Origin: Photobacterium atrarenae
GTDB taxonomy: Bacteria > Pseudomonadota > Gammaproteobacteria > Enterobacterales > Vibrionaceae
NCBI RefSeq assembly: GCF_024380015.1
Contig: NZ_CP101508.1
Span: 1,550,902-1,614,901, forward strand
Direction of reading: 5' to 3'
Length of the DNA: 64,000 nucleotides
Below, piece by piece: positions 18,451 through 28,191 of the stretch (the stretch's first letter is position 1; each line of letters begins with the position of its first letter). Made by a program: the position numbers and the translations under genes. The notes below the pieces were generated by a model. The model ran no database searches, was not told the origin of the DNA, and saw only the letters and a program-made list of their open reading frames with translations.

Positions 18451-19044
18451 ATGGCAGAGTCAGTGAAACGTTGCCCGTGGCTGGATGAAAGCAAGCCAGA
18501 TTATGTGGCTTATCATGATTTGGAATGGGGTGTCCCGGTTTACGATGATCAGAAAATTTTTGAATTTCTGGTGCTGGAGTCGGCGCAAGCCGGCCTGAGC
18601 TGGTACACCATTTTGAAAAAGCGCGCGAATTACCGCGAGGCGTTTGCTGATTTCGACCCGCAGCGTGTGGCGACCTTCACCGAAGCGGACGTCGAGCGCC
18701 TGATGAACAATTCGGGCATCGTCCGAAACCGACTAAAAATTGAAGCGGCAATCAATAATGCTCGCTGTTTTCTGGCGGTTCAGGAGGCGTTCGGCTCGTT
18801 TGCCGACTATATCTGGTCCTTTGTTGAAGGCGTGCCAAAAGTCAGTGAATTGCGGGCACTGTCGGATTACCCGGCAACGACCCCGGAGTCGGATCGGCTG
18901 GCCAAGGATATGAAAAAAAGAGGGTTTAAATTCCTCGGTTCAACCACGTTGTACGCCCATATGCAGGCAACGGGGATGGTCAATGATCACAGTCTGGACT
19001 GCTTTCGTCGGGCTGAACTGCTGGCTGAGCAAGCCAACAAATAA
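18451..19044 (+). CDS. tag: DNA-3-methyladenine glycosylase I
   Basis: A 197-residue Tag protein that removes 3-methyladenine from DNA. The zinc ligands of the family are all present (Cys8, His22, His180, Cys184 in this numbering), as are the DLEWGVPVYDDQKIFEFLVLE and QAGLSWYTILKKR core segments and the conserved helix-hairpin-helix-like NSGIVRNRLKI. ATG 18451 follows GAAAAGGAA. A terminator lies directly after at 19057. Confidence 0.94.
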   Translation: MAESVKRCPWLDESKPDYVAYHDLEWGVPVYDDQKIFEFLVLESAQAGLSWYTILKKRANYREAFADFDPQRVATFTEADVERLMNNSGIVRNRLKIEAAINNARCFLAVQEAFGSFADYIWSFVEGVPKVSELRALSDYPATTPESDRLAKDMKKRGFKFLGSTTLYAHMQATGMVNDHSLDCFRRAELLAEQANK

Positions 19045-19056
19045 ACAGGTTGTGCA

Positions 19057-19078
19057 GCGGCTGCCCAGCCGCTTTTTT
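19057..19078 (+). terminator. Rho-independent terminator of tag
   Basis: GCGGCT, GCCC loop, AGCCGC, TTTTTT. The flippase ribosome site follows within a few bases. Confidence 0.85.
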
Positions 19079-19094
19079 CTGCAAGGAGCGCCGG

Positions 19095-20405
19095 GTGGAG
19101 ACCGTCAAACAGATCCTGGCTTTAACGCCATTTACCTTTTTAAACCACTTTAGCCGGGTGATCCTGACCGTGGTGCTGGCGCGGCTGATGGGGCCGGAGC
19201 ATTACGGCACTTTTGCCGCCATGCTGGTGCTCAGCGAGGTATTGCTGTTGCCGGCCAGCCTGGGTTTTTCGGCTTCTGTGGTCTGTTTAGCCTATCCGAT
19301 GTGGCAGGCGGAGCAGATCGCTTTGCTCCGGGGCTTGCGGCAGGTATTTCTCGGCTCGATTGCGATTCTGGGCACCCTGATTGTTGCCGGGGTGCTGAGT
19401 GGCTATGCGATCTTTTCGCCGCATCAGCTGGCAGAGCAGCATCTGATGTACCTGTTGCTGATCGTCCCGCTGGCTGCGTTGATGCAGACCCAGTCGTCGC
19501 TGTTGTTGGCGTTCGATCGCAAAAAACATGCGCTCCTGAGCAAGCAGTGTGTGCTGGAAGTTCTGGTCCTGGCGTTTTGTCTGGTGGCTTATCTGCTCGA
19601 AGATGAGGTGATACTGGCGCGGATCTGCCAGCTGATGATCGTGGCACTGGTCATTGTCGTGGTTGGTCAGCACTGGCTGATTGCTCCGTCCCTGGCTGGG
19701 CGGGAAAAGATGTTCCGGATGAAGCTCTGGTATCGGCAGTCACTGACTGCGCTTGCCAGCGGTGCCGGAGTCGTACTGGTGGCCAAGCTCGATGTCTTGC
19801 TGGTTCATCACTGGCTGGGTGCCCATGCTGTCGGCATATTCTATCCGGTGATCGTGATTGCCGGGTTGATGGCGATCCTTTCCAATGCCGTCGGAACATT
19901 TCTCAAGCCTGTACTGTTACAGGCCCAGTCGGACCCGGGGTCGTTGACCACTCAGTCGACGTTGCGCCACGCAATCCGGACTTTTTGGGGCATCAATACG
20001 CTACTGATATTGGTCCTGTCACTGGCCGCCCATCCGTTGCTGACTCTGTATGGCGAAACTCAAATCGAGCTGGGTCATGAGTTGCTTTTGATCATGCTGG
20101 CAGGACAGTTGCTTTTACCGCTGCGTGTGGTCTCGGCCAGTATGATTAGCCTGATGTCGAATCCGATCCATAATCTGTATGTTTTGCTTGGCGTCTCGTC
20201 CCTGACGGTGTGGCTGGCTTATACGTTGCAGCCGGCGTATCAGTTACTCGGGGTGACGGTGGCGTTCAGTGCCGGCTTTGTGCTGGGGACATTGATCCGG
20301 GCAGTGATTGTAGTAAAAACGATTGGGGTGCCGTGGCGGGTCTTATGGGGACTTGCTGGGGATGCATCCGGGAAGCGATGGCATGTCTCCGGCTCATCGT
20401 CATGA
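19095..20405 (+). CDS. Polysaccharide flippase-type membrane protein (MOP superfamily)
   Basis: A 436-residue membrane protein with about 12 hydrophobic helices. The N-terminus (FTFLNHFSRVILTVVLARLMGPEHYGTFAAMLVL) matches Wzx/oligosaccharide flippases of the MOP superfamily, which move lipid-linked sugars across the inner membrane. No polysaccharide genes are adjacent, so the substrate is unknown. The start is GTG 19095 with AAGGAG upstream; an earlier in-frame start would sit in the tag terminator. Confidence 0.78.
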   Translation: METVKQILALTPFTFLNHFSRVILTVVLARLMGPEHYGTFAAMLVLSEVLLLPASLGFSASVVCLAYPMWQAEQIALLRGLRQVFLGSIAILGTLIVAGVLSGYAIFSPHQLAEQHLMYLLLIVPLAALMQTQSSLLLAFDRKKHALLSKQCVLEVLVLAFCLVAYLLEDEVILARICQLMIVALVIVVVGQHWLIAPSLAGREKMFRMKLWYRQSLTALASGAGVVLVAKLDVLLVHHWLGAHAVGIFYPVIVIAGLMAILSNAVGTFLKPVLLQAQSDPGSLTTQSTLRHAIRTFWGINTLLILVLSLAAHPLLTLYGETQIELGHELLLIMLAGQLLLPLRVVSASMISLMSNPIHNLYVLLGVSSLTVWLAYTLQPAYQLLGVTVAFSAGFVLGTLIRAVIVVKTIGVPWRVLWGLAGDASGKRWHVSGSSS

Positions 20406-20422
20406 GCCGGAGTGGTCAGCCA

Positions 20423-21511
20423 TTATTGCTCGGTGTTGTGCTTTTGCTGGCAGTGAGCGATGGCATTTGCCAGGATCTCGGTCGCGCTTTGATCACAGGC
20501 TGCAAGTTCGGCTTCTGAGGTGGCGATCGGAGTGGTGCGCTGGCCCCACTTGATGATGCTGGCTCCCCAGGTCAGGCCGGCACCGAACGCGGCCGATAGG
20601 ATGGTACTCCCTGGTTGAATGTGGCCTTGTTCAACGGCTTCACACAGGGCAATAGGTACGGTTGCAGCCGACGTATTGCCGTATTTCTGGATGTTGACGA
20701 AGGCTTTTTCCAGTGGGATCCCGGCATGGTCGCACAGGGCTTCAATAATGCGTTTGTTCGCTTGGTGTGGGATCACAAGATCAATCCCCTGGCTGTCGAG
20801 CCCGGAGCGCTCAAGGACCATGTTCGCTGCGGCGCCCATGCCACGAACTGCGCGGCGGAAAATCTCCCGACCGACAAAATCGAAGACGAAATGCCCGGCA
20901 TCCGGGTTAAAGCGGTCCATGTGGGTTCCGAAATCCGGGATTGCCAGTACATCCCGGCCTTCGGGATCACAGCCTAACTGCGCTTCCAACAGGCCTGACT
21001 CCTGCTCGGTTCGGCTTAGCACCACCGCGCCGGCGCCATCACCGAACAAGACGGCGGTATCGCGCTTGCTCCAGTCGAGGTACCACGACAGATGCTCGGC
21101 ACCAATCACCAGCGCATGGCGGTAATTACCGGCCTGGATCATCCGGGTTGCCGTCTCCAGTCCGTACAGAAAACCGGTACAAGCGGCATTCATATCAAAT
21201 GCGGCCGCCTTGGATGCACCCAGATCGAGCTGGACCTTGGAGGCAATATTGGGGATCAGGGTATCCGGCGAGCAGGTGGCGATAATAATCAGATCCAGCT
21301 CACTGGCTTCAACCCCGGCGGCAGCCAGTGCGCGTGCGCCGGCAACCCGGGCCATTTCCGAGGTATCGACATGGCTGATGTGACGGGATTCAATGCCGGT
21401 TCGGGTGCGGATCCATTCATCGGAGGTATCGACGAACTGGCTTAATTCTTCGTTGCTCAGGACGGTCGGGGGCAGACACTTCCCCCAGCCCGTAATTTCG
21501 GCGTAATACAT
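20423..21511 (-). CDS. Beta-ketoacyl-ACP synthase III (FabH2-like)
   Basis: A 362-residue FabH-family thiolase-fold enzyme. The catalytic triad is present: Cys in [11 protein letters not shown], His in IPHQANKRI, Asn in [13 protein letters not shown]; the C-terminus WGASIIKWG is typical. It condenses an acyl-CoA with malonyl-ACP. It carries a C-terminal extension of about 40 residues beyond the usual FabH end. It is not next to the plsX-fabD-fabG cluster where the housekeeping fabH normally sits, so it is more likely an accessory FabH2 or a pathway enzyme (inference). Confidence 0.85.
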   Translation of the reverse strand: MYYAEITGWGKCLPPTVLSNEELSQFVDTSDEWIRTRTGIESRHISHVDTSEMARVAGARALAAAGVEASELDLIIIATCSPDTLIPNIASKVQLDLGASKAAAFDMNAACTGFLYGLETATRMIQAGNYRHALVIGAEHLSWYLDWSKRDTAVLFGDGAGAVVLSRTEQESGLLEAQLGCDPEGRDVLAIPDFGTHMDRFNPDAGHFVFDFVGREIFRRAVRGMGAAANMVLERSGLDSQGIDLVIPHQANKRIIEALCDHAGIPLEKAFVNIQKYGNTSAATVPIALCEAVEQGHIQPGSTILSAAFGAGLTWGASIIKWGQRTTPIATSEAELAACDQSATEILANAIAHCQQKHNTEQ

Positions 21512-21832
21512 AAGGTTCTCTTTTCTCGTTGTTATTAGGCCATTGATACAGCTGGCGGTTCCCCGGGGTTCTGACTGGGCAAAAGAGGGTTGGCCGGTTC
21601 AAGGGCGATTAACGCTACTGTAACAAAGGGGTTCGGGCAGGGACAGGGAATTCAGCCAGGAGTTTTAGCTTTATCAACATGTCAGGGACTGTGGGGAGTA
21701 TTTCGATGGGAAAATAGCCAGTGAATCGGCTCATTCGTTTCGTCTCGGTGGTTTTCACGCAGTGACCTTGGTGCCGGGCGATGATCTGTTATGATAATGC
21801 TTCCATAGAATGAAGCAGAAGTGGGAATAATC
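21512..21832. other. Divergent intergenic region
   Basis: Promoters for the FabH-like gene (minus) and for the oxidoreductase (plus). No clear operator; a TATGATAAT -10-like sequence lies at 21790-21798. Confidence 0.4.
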
Positions 21833-22822
21833 ATGATCCGTTTTGGTGTAATTGGGACAAACTGGATCACTGACAGCTTTATTGAAGCTGCTTTGAAAAC
21901 AGGACAGTATCAGCTGACGGCGGTTTACTCTCGTCAACTGGAAAAAGCGCAGACATTTGCCGACAAATATGGGGTGAGCCTTTGTTTTGATGATTTGGAG
22001 GCGATGGCATCAAGCAGTGAACTGGATGCGGTGTATATCGCCAGTCCGAACTCACTCCATGCGCCGCAGGCGATGCAGTTTATTCAGCATGGCAAGCATG
22101 TGATTGGTGAAAAGCCATTGGCCTCTAATATCGCGGAAATCGAAACGCTGATCACCACAGCCCAAGCGCAGGGTGTGGTGTTGTTTGAGGCGATGAAAAC
22201 CACCTACACGCCGAATTTTGACCAGATTCGTGCGGCCCTGCCAAAACTGGGCAAGCTGAGAAAAGTCTATCTTTCCTACTGTCAGCTCTCTTCCCGCTAT
22301 GGCAAATACCTCAATGGCGACAATCCGAATACGTTTAATCCGGCATTTTCCAATGGGTCTCTGATGGATATCGGGATTTATCCGCTCAGTGCGGCGATTG
22401 GATTGTTCGGCGAGCCGAACAGTTTTACCGCGCAAGGGGCCCTGCTGGACTCCGGGGTGGATGCCCACGGTACCCTAGTGCTGCATTACACGGACTTCGA
22501 TGTGGTGGTGAGCCACTCGAAAGTCAGTAATGGCCTGATCCCGAGTGAATTTCAGGGCGAACAGGGCACCTTGCTGGTTGACAGTATTTCTGAGTGTCGG
22601 GCCGTGACCCTGCATCGTTCGGGAGAGCCGGCACTGGAGATGACTGTAGCGCAGGAAGAGAACGTGATGTACTACGAAGCGTTGGAATTTGCCCGCCTGA
22701 TCGACGCGCAACAAGTGTCTCATCCGGATTTGGCGCGGACGCAGATTGTCAGTGCGATCATCACCAAAGCCCGTGAAATCATCGGGGTCCATTTCCCGGC
22801 AGATGAGCAAACGCTGGCTTAA
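21833..22822 (+). CDS. Gfo/Idh/MocA family oxidoreductase
   Basis: A 329-residue NAD(P)-dependent dehydrogenase. The Rossmann start (IRFGVIGTNWITDSFIEAAL), the DAVYIASPNSLHAPQ strand and the catalytic EKPLASN motif (Lys of EKP) at about residues 91-97 are clear. Members oxidise or reduce sugars and related compounds; the substrate is unknown. The start is ATG 21833 with GTGGGA upstream; the longer frame adds only four residues. Confidence 0.88.
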   Translation: MIRFGVIGTNWITDSFIEAALKTGQYQLTAVYSRQLEKAQTFADKYGVSLCFDDLEAMASSSELDAVYIASPNSLHAPQAMQFIQHGKHVIGEKPLASNIAEIETLITTAQAQGVVLFEAMKTTYTPNFDQIRAALPKLGKLRKVYLSYCQLSSRYGKYLNGDNPNTFNPAFSNGSLMDIGIYPLSAAIGLFGEPNSFTAQGALLDSGVDAHGTLVLHYTDFDVVVSHSKVSNGLIPSEFQGEQGTLLVDSISECRAVTLHRSGEPALEMTVAQEENVMYYEALEFARLIDAQQVSHPDLARTQIVSAIITKAREIIGVHFPADEQTLA

Positions 22823-22883
22823 GCGACTCTGCATCCAAGACCAGTCGCCATGAATTTCTGAGCATGGAGGATCGGACTGGGAT

Positions 22884-22909
22884 AAAAAAAGGTGGCCGTT
22901 TCGGCCACC
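22884..22909 (-). terminator. Terminator of the SLC13 gene (minus strand)
   Basis: On the minus strand GGTGGCCG, AAA, CGGCCACC followed by a run of seven T. Confidence 0.92.
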
Positions 22910-22969
22910 TAAACAGGGATGTTGCTTGTCGTTATTCAGGAAAAATAAGTGCTGTGATTGTTGCCCGAC

Positions 22970-24340
22970 TTACCAGAAGATGTAGGCAATGGCAGACAGC
23001 GCGCCGATACAAAGTAGATTGAGGTAAATCCCGGCTTTCATCATTTCAGACTGCTTGATGTGGCCTGAGCCAAACACAATGGCGTTCGGTGGCGTTGCAA
23101 CCGGCAGCATGAAAGCGCAGGAAGCAGACACAGCAATCAGGGTCGACAGAATGACCGGCGAAACGCCCAGTGCTTCGGCAACTGTGGCAAACACCGGCAC
23201 CAGCAGAGCTGCACTGGCGGTGTTACTGGCAAACTCGGTCAGGAACACCACGAAGGCTGCAATGACCAGAATTGTAAAGAACAGGCCGGCTTGATCCAGG
23301 AAACCACTCAGACCTTCTGCCAGGAAGACGCTGGTACCGGTTGCTTTCAAGATATTACTCAGGCAAATGCCACCTCCGAACAGTAGCAAGACACCCCAGT
23401 CCGTTGATTTCTCAATATCTTTCCACTGAACAACGCGAGAGGCACCCAGCAGGACAATGGCCGTCAGCGCAACCAGGGTGTCAAACTTACTGAATCCGCC
23501 CAGCATGGCATTGATAGGCTTGCTGAAAATCCACAGACACACGGTCAGGGCAAAAATAACCAGGGTGATCAGTTTCCCGTTGTCCCACTCAACCGGCTTG
23601 TGGTCCAGCTCGAAGGTATGTTTGAGGTTTGGTTTCAACAGGAAGTACAGCATGGCTACGGTCAGTGGCAGCAGTACAATCGAGGTCGGCAGGCCGAATG
23701 CCATCCACTCGGTAAAGCTCAGACCAACTTCTGCAGCCGCAATGGCGTTTGGCGGGCTACCGACAACCGTTGCGATACCACCGATACTGGCACAGTAGGC
23801 AATCCCCAACAGCACAAAGACATAGGTGCTGCGCTCACTCTTGGCATTCACCTTGTTCAGGACACCCAGTACCAACGGTAGCATCAGCGCCGTGGTCGCG
23901 GTATTACTGATCCACATGGACAGGCCGGCAGTCACCCCGAACAGCATGAAGACGGCAACGGACATACGGCCTTTGGCCACCAGCAGTACTTTGTCGGCAA
24001 TGGCTTTATCCAGCTCTTGTTTATGCATCGCAGCAGCCAGCGCGAACCCGCCCAGGAACAGGAAGATAATCGGGTTGGCAAAATTGCTGAGCGCTTGCGG
24101 GGTTTGAAAGATACCGAACCCAACCGCCAGAAGCGGCACCAGGATAGCGGTAATGCTGACATGAACGGCTTCAGTCAGCCATAACACAGCCACAAAGGCC
24201 AGAATACTAAGACCGACTACGACGTCCTTTTCGTAGGGCAGGGTGTTCATTAGAAGGGTAAAAAGGGCGATGTCTGCCAGTAGAATGATACTATTCCTGT
24301 CAAACAGCCACTTTTTCAGTGTCAGGGTTAAGGCTGTCAT
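22970..24340 (-). CDS. SLC13/DASS sodium-coupled dicarboxylate transporter (VcINDY-like)
   Basis: A 456-residue inner-membrane carrier resembling V. cholerae INDY. Both signature S-N-T loops of the two inverted repeats are present ([12 protein letters not shown] and [12 protein letters not shown]), each followed by a G-x-P-P/T-P-P loop ([23 protein letters not shown]). It would import succinate and related C4 acids with Na+. The start at ATG 24340 has AAAGGAAAGC upstream; the frame is open further but lacks a better site. It ends in a strong terminator. Confidence 0.9.
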   Translation of the reverse strand: MTALTLTLKKWLFDRNSIILLADIALFTLLMNTLPYEKDVVVGLSILAFVAVLWLTEAVHVSITAILVPLLAVGFGIFQTPQALSNFANPIIFLFLGGFALAAAMHKQELDKAIADKVLLVAKGRMSVAVFMLFGVTAGLSMWISNTATTALMLPLVLGVLNKVNAKSERSTYVFVLLGIAYCASIGGIATVVGSPPNAIAAAEVGLSFTEWMAFGLPTSIVLLPLTVAMLYFLLKPNLKHTFELDHKPVEWDNGKLITLVIFALTVCLWIFSKPINAMLGGFSKFDTLVALTAIVLLGASRVVQWKDIEKSTDWGVLLLFGGGICLSNILKATGTSVFLAEGLSGFLDQAGLFFTILVIAAFVVFLTEFASNTASAALLVPVFATVAEALGVSPVILSTLIAVSASCAFMLPVATPPNAIVFGSGHIKQSEMMKAGIYLNLLCIGALSAIAYIFW

Positions 24341-24880
24341 ATGCTTTCCTTTAGCTATTTTATTAGGGTTCATGCACGTCATGCACCTCAGGGTCACACG
24401 GCCGAATGTTACATGTTATTTTCTAATTGTTAATTGCTTGCTGCGTGAATCTCAGGCATTCGCGTGGGTAATTATGTATTTTGTGAGGTACTAGCTGATT
24501 AATGTGTGGGGAAATACCCATTTTTCATCTGGGTAGAAGATCATGCTAAATAGTATTGAGCAGGATACACTTTACAGCTGAATTTACCATGAATGAAATA
24601 AAACATTTCGTTTACATTTGGCGGCGGCATGCGCTGGGAGGCAATGAAATATCATACGAAGCTGGTATTGGAGAGTGGAATAAGCGGCGAGCCCCTGGCT
24701 AAATATGCAGAATCTATCTCGCTCGCATCAGCTGATTAATGCTTCACCATGCATCAAATTGATGTGTGATGTATGTCACACTTGTGGTGGGTTGATCGAT
24801 AAAGGTATTTCAGCGTTTCTATGCCTTGGGTATCATAATTGCTAAAGGAACTTATCAGTAAGAAAAAAGGCTAGGTTGTT
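24341..24880. other. Intergenic region with CRP site and promoter
   Basis: AT-rich 540 bases: promoter of the SLC13 gene at the low end and, at the high end, a perfect CRP half-site pair and a -10-like TATCAT (24831-24836) for the small ORF at 24881. A 37-codon ATG frame at 24589-24702 has no ribosome site and is not called. Confidence 0.5.
24765..24780 (+). promoter_or_regulatory. Predicted CRP (CRP/FNR family) binding site
   Basis: TGTGA-N6-TCACA with no mismatch to the CRP consensus. Its centre (24772.5) is about 70 bases upstream of the start expected from the TATCAT at 24831, a class I activator position in phase with -71. It faces the small ORF at 24881; the SLC13 gene on the other side is more than 400 bases away. 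Confidence 0.7.
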
Positions 24881-25006
24881 ATGAGCGCAAAAACGCAAGG
24901 GTTGCGTAAGCGTGTGCGTGCGGAGGCACAGGCGCATTTGAAAGGAGTTCGTGAAAAGTTTCTGCAGTCCTATGTTGAGAAGGTAGAAAAAGAAAAGGTG
25001 GGTTAA
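24881..25006 (+). CDS. Small basic protein, 41 residues, unknown
   Basis: An ATG frame of 41 codons, too short for usual gene finders. The protein (MSAKTQGLRKRVRAEAQAHL, then a helical tail ending VEKVEKEKVG) is highly basic at the N-terminus and looks like one long amphipathic helix. It has AAAAAAGG about 11 bases upstream, a promoter with a perfect CRP site, and a strong terminator 25 bases downstream, all of which argue for a real gene. Family and function are not recognised; RNA or membrane binding is conceivable. Confidence 0.62.
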   Translation: MSAKTQGLRKRVRAEAQAHLKGVREKFLQSYVEKVEKEKVG

Positions 25007-25030
25007 CCCATGGTAACTTTTCAGACTGGA

Positions 25031-25068
25031 AAAACAAAGCCATGCAAATATGCATGGCTTTGTTTTTT
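25031..25068. terminator. Bidirectional terminator
   Basis: AAAACAAAGCCATGCA, AATA loop, TGCATGGCTTTGTTTT plus extra T. It serves the small ORF (plus) and sanA (minus), whose last codon touches it. Confidence 0.92.
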
Positions 25069-25757
25069 TAGGGGGTATCGGCATCGCTGATCAATGGACC
25101 TTCAAGCTCTGGCGGCGTGGTCTCTATTGGCTCTTTCGGTCCCGGAAAGCGCGGTTGGATGTTGAGCAGGTAAACATCCGCAATTGCTTTGAGCCGGGCC
25201 AGGACTTCGCGTACCCGGATTTTAAATCCGGCCAGGCCGCCCGGTTCCGGCACGGCCAAGCAAATCGCATCGATATTGTTACTTTGGGCAATAAAGAGGG
25301 CCCGCTCACAGTGAAACTTCTGCGTAATAATTACGAAGTGATTGACCTCGAATACCCGTTTGGCCCGCACAACCGAGTCCAGTGTTCGAAAGCCAGCATA
25401 GTCGAGCACGATATCATGCTCTGGGATCCCCGCCTGGAGCAGATCCCGCTTCATGGTCCAGGGCTCGTTATAAGAGCGGTGGGCGTTATCTCCGCTCACC
25501 AGTAGAATGTTCACTTTGCCCAATTGATAGAGCTGCTGGGCTGCTTCCATCCGGTATTCGTAATAGGGGTTGAGGGTCTTGGCAATGTACTTGCTGGTAC
25601 CCAGAACCAGTCCGATCGAACGCGTTGGTACCTGCGATGGTTCGGTAAAGATCCGCTCTGCTGTAGATGCCGCCACCCAGCGATCAGCTAGTAAGCTTAT
25701 CCCAATCACGAGCAGACCCATGACAGCAGTAAGGCGGATGACGTTGAGCGCTTTCAT
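25068..25757 (-). CDS. sanA: SanA-like inner-membrane protein (DUF218)
   Basis: A 229-residue protein close to E. coli SanA. One N-terminal membrane helix (IRLTAVMGLLVIGISLLADRW) is followed by a periplasmic DUF218 domain with VLGTSKYI, LLVSGDNAHRSYNEP, DYAGFRTLDSVVRAK and ITQKFHCERALFIA, all nearly identical in the family. SanA affects envelope permeability and vancomycin exclusion at high temperature. ATG 25757 was chosen over the longer frame because it starts directly before the membrane helix. Confidence 0.9.
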   Translation of the reverse strand: MKALNVIRLTAVMGLLVIGISLLADRWVAASTAERIFTEPSQVPTRSIGLVLGTSKYIAKTLNPYYEYRMEAAQQLYQLGKVNILLVSGDNAHRSYNEPWTMKRDLLQAGIPEHDIVLDYAGFRTLDSVVRAKRVFEVNHFVIITQKFHCERALFIAQSNNIDAICLAVPEPGGLAGFKIRVREVLARLKAIADVYLLNIQPRFPGPKEPIETTPPELEGPLISDADTP

Positions 25758-25930
25758 ATGATTCCGTGGAGCCTTAAAAAAACATATAGTATCAAACAGA
25801 TGACTAATCTGTTGATAACGCAGTGTAAAATACCTGTCAAATAGCGCGGGAAAGGTGTGCCGACAGCTTATATCTATCCAGATGGATTGAATATATGTGG
25901 CCGCGAATAGGTTTGGCAACGGTAAAGCAG

Positions 25931-25958
25931 AAAAAAGCCCGCATTTGCGAGCTTTTTA
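25931..25958 (-). terminator. Terminator of maeA (minus strand)
   Basis: Minus-strand AGCTCGCA, AA, TGCGGGCT followed by six T. Confidence 0.85.
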
Positions 25959-25972
25959 GTCAGGCTGGCAGA

Positions 25973-27661
25973 TTAGAAAGAGGTTCGCTTGTAACGGCGG
26001 TACTCAGACTGCCAGAAGTTGGCATCGATCTTCTCTCTAATTCGCTCATCGGTATTTTTCGGCGCTTTTTGCTGCTCCACAGCTTTTTTCGCGACGGCAA
26101 AAGCAATCTGACGCGAGACGTCCTGGATATCTTCCAGTGGCGGCAGTAGATTGCCAGAGCCGTTTTTCGCCATTGGCGAGCACTCGGCCAGCGCACGGCT
26201 ACTTTCCATCAACATCTCGTCGGTGACGCGACGAGCACCGACAGCCAGAACGCCCAGACCAATCCCCGGGAAGATGTAGCTGTTGTTACACTGGGCAATC
26301 GGGTAGGTTTTCCCTTCATAGACCACAGGCTCAAATGGTGAGCCTGTGGCGACCAAGGCCTTGCCGTCGGTCCAGCGGATCAGATCGGCTGGGGTTGCTT
26401 CTACCCGGCTGGTCGGGTTGGACAGTGGGAAGATGATCGGACGCTCACAATGCTGGTGCATCTCGCGGATCACTTCTTCGCTGAACAGGCCCGGTACCCC
26501 GGATACACCAATCAGAATGGTCGGCTTAGCGTTGCGCATCACATCCAGCAGTGAGATGTTGTTATCTTGGGTATCCCACTGGTTAATTTCGCTGCGCGGC
26601 TGGACCAGCTTTTTCTGGAAGTTGATCAGATTCGGCATATCGTCGACCAGCAGACCCCAGCGGTCGACCATAAAGACCTGGCTACGTGCTTGTTGATCGG
26701 TGATCCCTTCCGAAACCATTTGTGCAATGATGGCTTCGGCAATCCCGCAACCGGCAGAGCCGGCACCGAGGAAGGTCACACGCTGCTCAGAGAGCTTGCT
26801 GCCAGCTGCCTTGCACGCTGCCAACAGGGAGCCAACGGTAACGGCCGCCGTGCCTTGAATGTCATCGTTGAAGCAGCATACTTTGTCTTTGTAACGCTCC
26901 AGCAGTGGCATGGCGTTCTTTTGTGCAAAGTCTTCAAACTGGATCAGCGCATCCGGCCAGCGACGTTTCGCAGCCTGGATAAACTCATCCACAAAATCAT
27001 CGTACTCCTGACCTGTGATCCGGGTGTGACGCCAGCCCATGTACATCGGATCAGACAGACGTTGCGGGTTGTTGGTCCCCACATCCAGGACCACCGGTAG
27101 GGTGTATGCCGGACTGATCCCGCCACAGGCGGTGTACAGCGACAGTTTCCCGATTGGGATCCCCATGCCCCCGATCCCCTGGTCGCCCAGACCCAGGATC
27201 CGCTCACCGTCGGTCACAACAATCACTTTGACATTGTGGCGTGATGCGTTGTTCAGCATATCTTCGATGCGATCGCGGTTCGGATAGGAGATGAACAGGC
27301 CACGACCACGGCGGTAGATGCTGGAGAAGTCTTCACAGGCCGCGCCAACGGTCGGGGTGTAGATGATCGGCATCATCTCGGTAATATGGTTTTCCACCAG
27401 GCGGTAGAAGAGGGTTTCGTTGGTGTCTTGGATATTGCGCAAGTAGATGTGGCGGTCGATGTCGTTATCGAACTTTTGATACTGCTGATAAGCACGCTCA
27501 GCTTGTTCTTCGATGGTTTCAATTGCTTCTGGCAGGAGACCTTCGAGGTTGAAGAACATGCGCTCTTCAACGCTGAATGCACTTCCTTTGTTCAACAGGG
27601 GAGTTTCGAGTAACGCAGGGCCTGCGTAGGGGATATATAGGGGTCTTTTATCTTTTTTCAT
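25973..27661 (-). CDS. maeA: NAD-dependent malic enzyme MaeA
   Basis: A 562-residue malic enzyme, converting malate to pyruvate, CO2 and NADH. The chain shows [13 protein letters not shown], the catalytic Lys region RIFMTERW-like segment replaced by [13 protein letters not shown], the metal and malate site [16 protein letters not shown], the Rossmann motif [13 protein letters not shown] and [13 protein letters not shown]. The length equals that of E. coli SfcA/MaeA. The gene is preceded by an AT-rich 500-base promoter region and ends in a terminator at 25931. Confidence 0.94.
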   Translation of the reverse strand: MKKDKRPLYIPYAGPALLETPLLNKGSAFSVEERMFFNLEGLLPEAIETIEEQAERAYQQYQKFDNDIDRHIYLRNIQDTNETLFYRLVENHITEMMPIIYTPTVGAACEDFSSIYRRGRGLFISYPNRDRIEDMLNNASRHNVKVIVVTDGERILGLGDQGIGGMGIPIGKLSLYTACGGISPAYTLPVVLDVGTNNPQRLSDPMYMGWRHTRITGQEYDDFVDEFIQAAKRRWPDALIQFEDFAQKNAMPLLERYKDKVCCFNDDIQGTAAVTVGSLLAACKAAGSKLSEQRVTFLGAGSAGCGIAEAIIAQMVSEGITDQQARSQVFMVDRWGLLVDDMPNLINFQKKLVQPRSEINQWDTQDNNISLLDVMRNAKPTILIGVSGVPGLFSEEVIREMHQHCERPIIFPLSNPTSRVEATPADLIRWTDGKALVATGSPFEPVVYEGKTYPIAQCNNSYIFPGIGLGVLAVGARRVTDEMLMESSRALAECSPMAKNGSGNLLPPLEDIQDVSRQIAFAVAKKAVEQQKAPKNTDERIREKIDANFWQSEYRRYKRTSF

Positions 27662-28101
27662 GCAATTGACTTTGGTAGTAGGTTAGGTCGGAGTCAATGA
27701 AAATTGCATACATCATTTTCATTTAGTGCTAATCCTATGCCGATAAATCGTTTATTTCAAAGGCTCAAGGCCACTTTTTCGCGAAAATGATCAAGTTTTT
27801 CGCTATCTTTTTACAGCAATTAACATGAATCAGGCCGCAATGTTTCAATCTGTAATGCAATATTTCAACTTTGTGTTGATTTTGTGTATTTAATGTTTAT
27901 TTTTGTTTTTGCTTTTGTTGTGATCTGGCTTGCGGAATTAGAATGAAAAATCGTGGCAGGGAATGGCTGTGATTATGTCTCTGTTTGGTTAAGTTTGTTT
28001 CTATTTTGTTTGTTGGGTGTTTTGTTTTTGTGTTGGCTTTCAGGGCTGTCAGCACTTTGGCTGGGACTTTTGCTTGGGGCGGTGCCGTGTAAAATCGGCC
28101 C
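27662..28101. other. AT-rich intergenic region upstream of maeA
   Basis: Contains the maeA promoter (27662-27900) and then a striking T-rich plus strand (27895-28060) with many TTTTG/TTTGTT words. The open frames crossing it are low-complexity and lack ribosome sites, so no gene is called. Confidence 0.45.
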
Positions 28102-28126
28102 AAAAACCCGGCTGGTGAAAGCCGGG
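28102..28126 (-). terminator. Terminator of menB (minus strand)
   Basis: Minus-strand CCCGGCT, TTCACC, AGCCGGG followed by TTTTT. Confidence 0.88.
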
Positions 28127-28191
28127 CTGTCCTGCTCTGTTCAAAGCTAATGAGGCAGAAATCAGGCAGGTGATGCTTGGGCTGCGTGGGG

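Noticed and set aside
20389-20410. CCGGCTCAT/ATGAGCCGG palindrome at the flippase stop codon considered as a terminator
   Set aside because: No T run on either strand within the usual distance, so terminator function is not supported by sequence alone.
24589-24702. 37-codon ATG frame upstream of the CRP site
   Set aside because: No ribosome site and no terminator; nothing beyond its length supports it.
27953-28150. 65-codon hydrophobic plus-strand frame
   Set aside because: The apparent membrane character comes from the T-rich DNA; no ribosome site and the menB terminator lies inside it.
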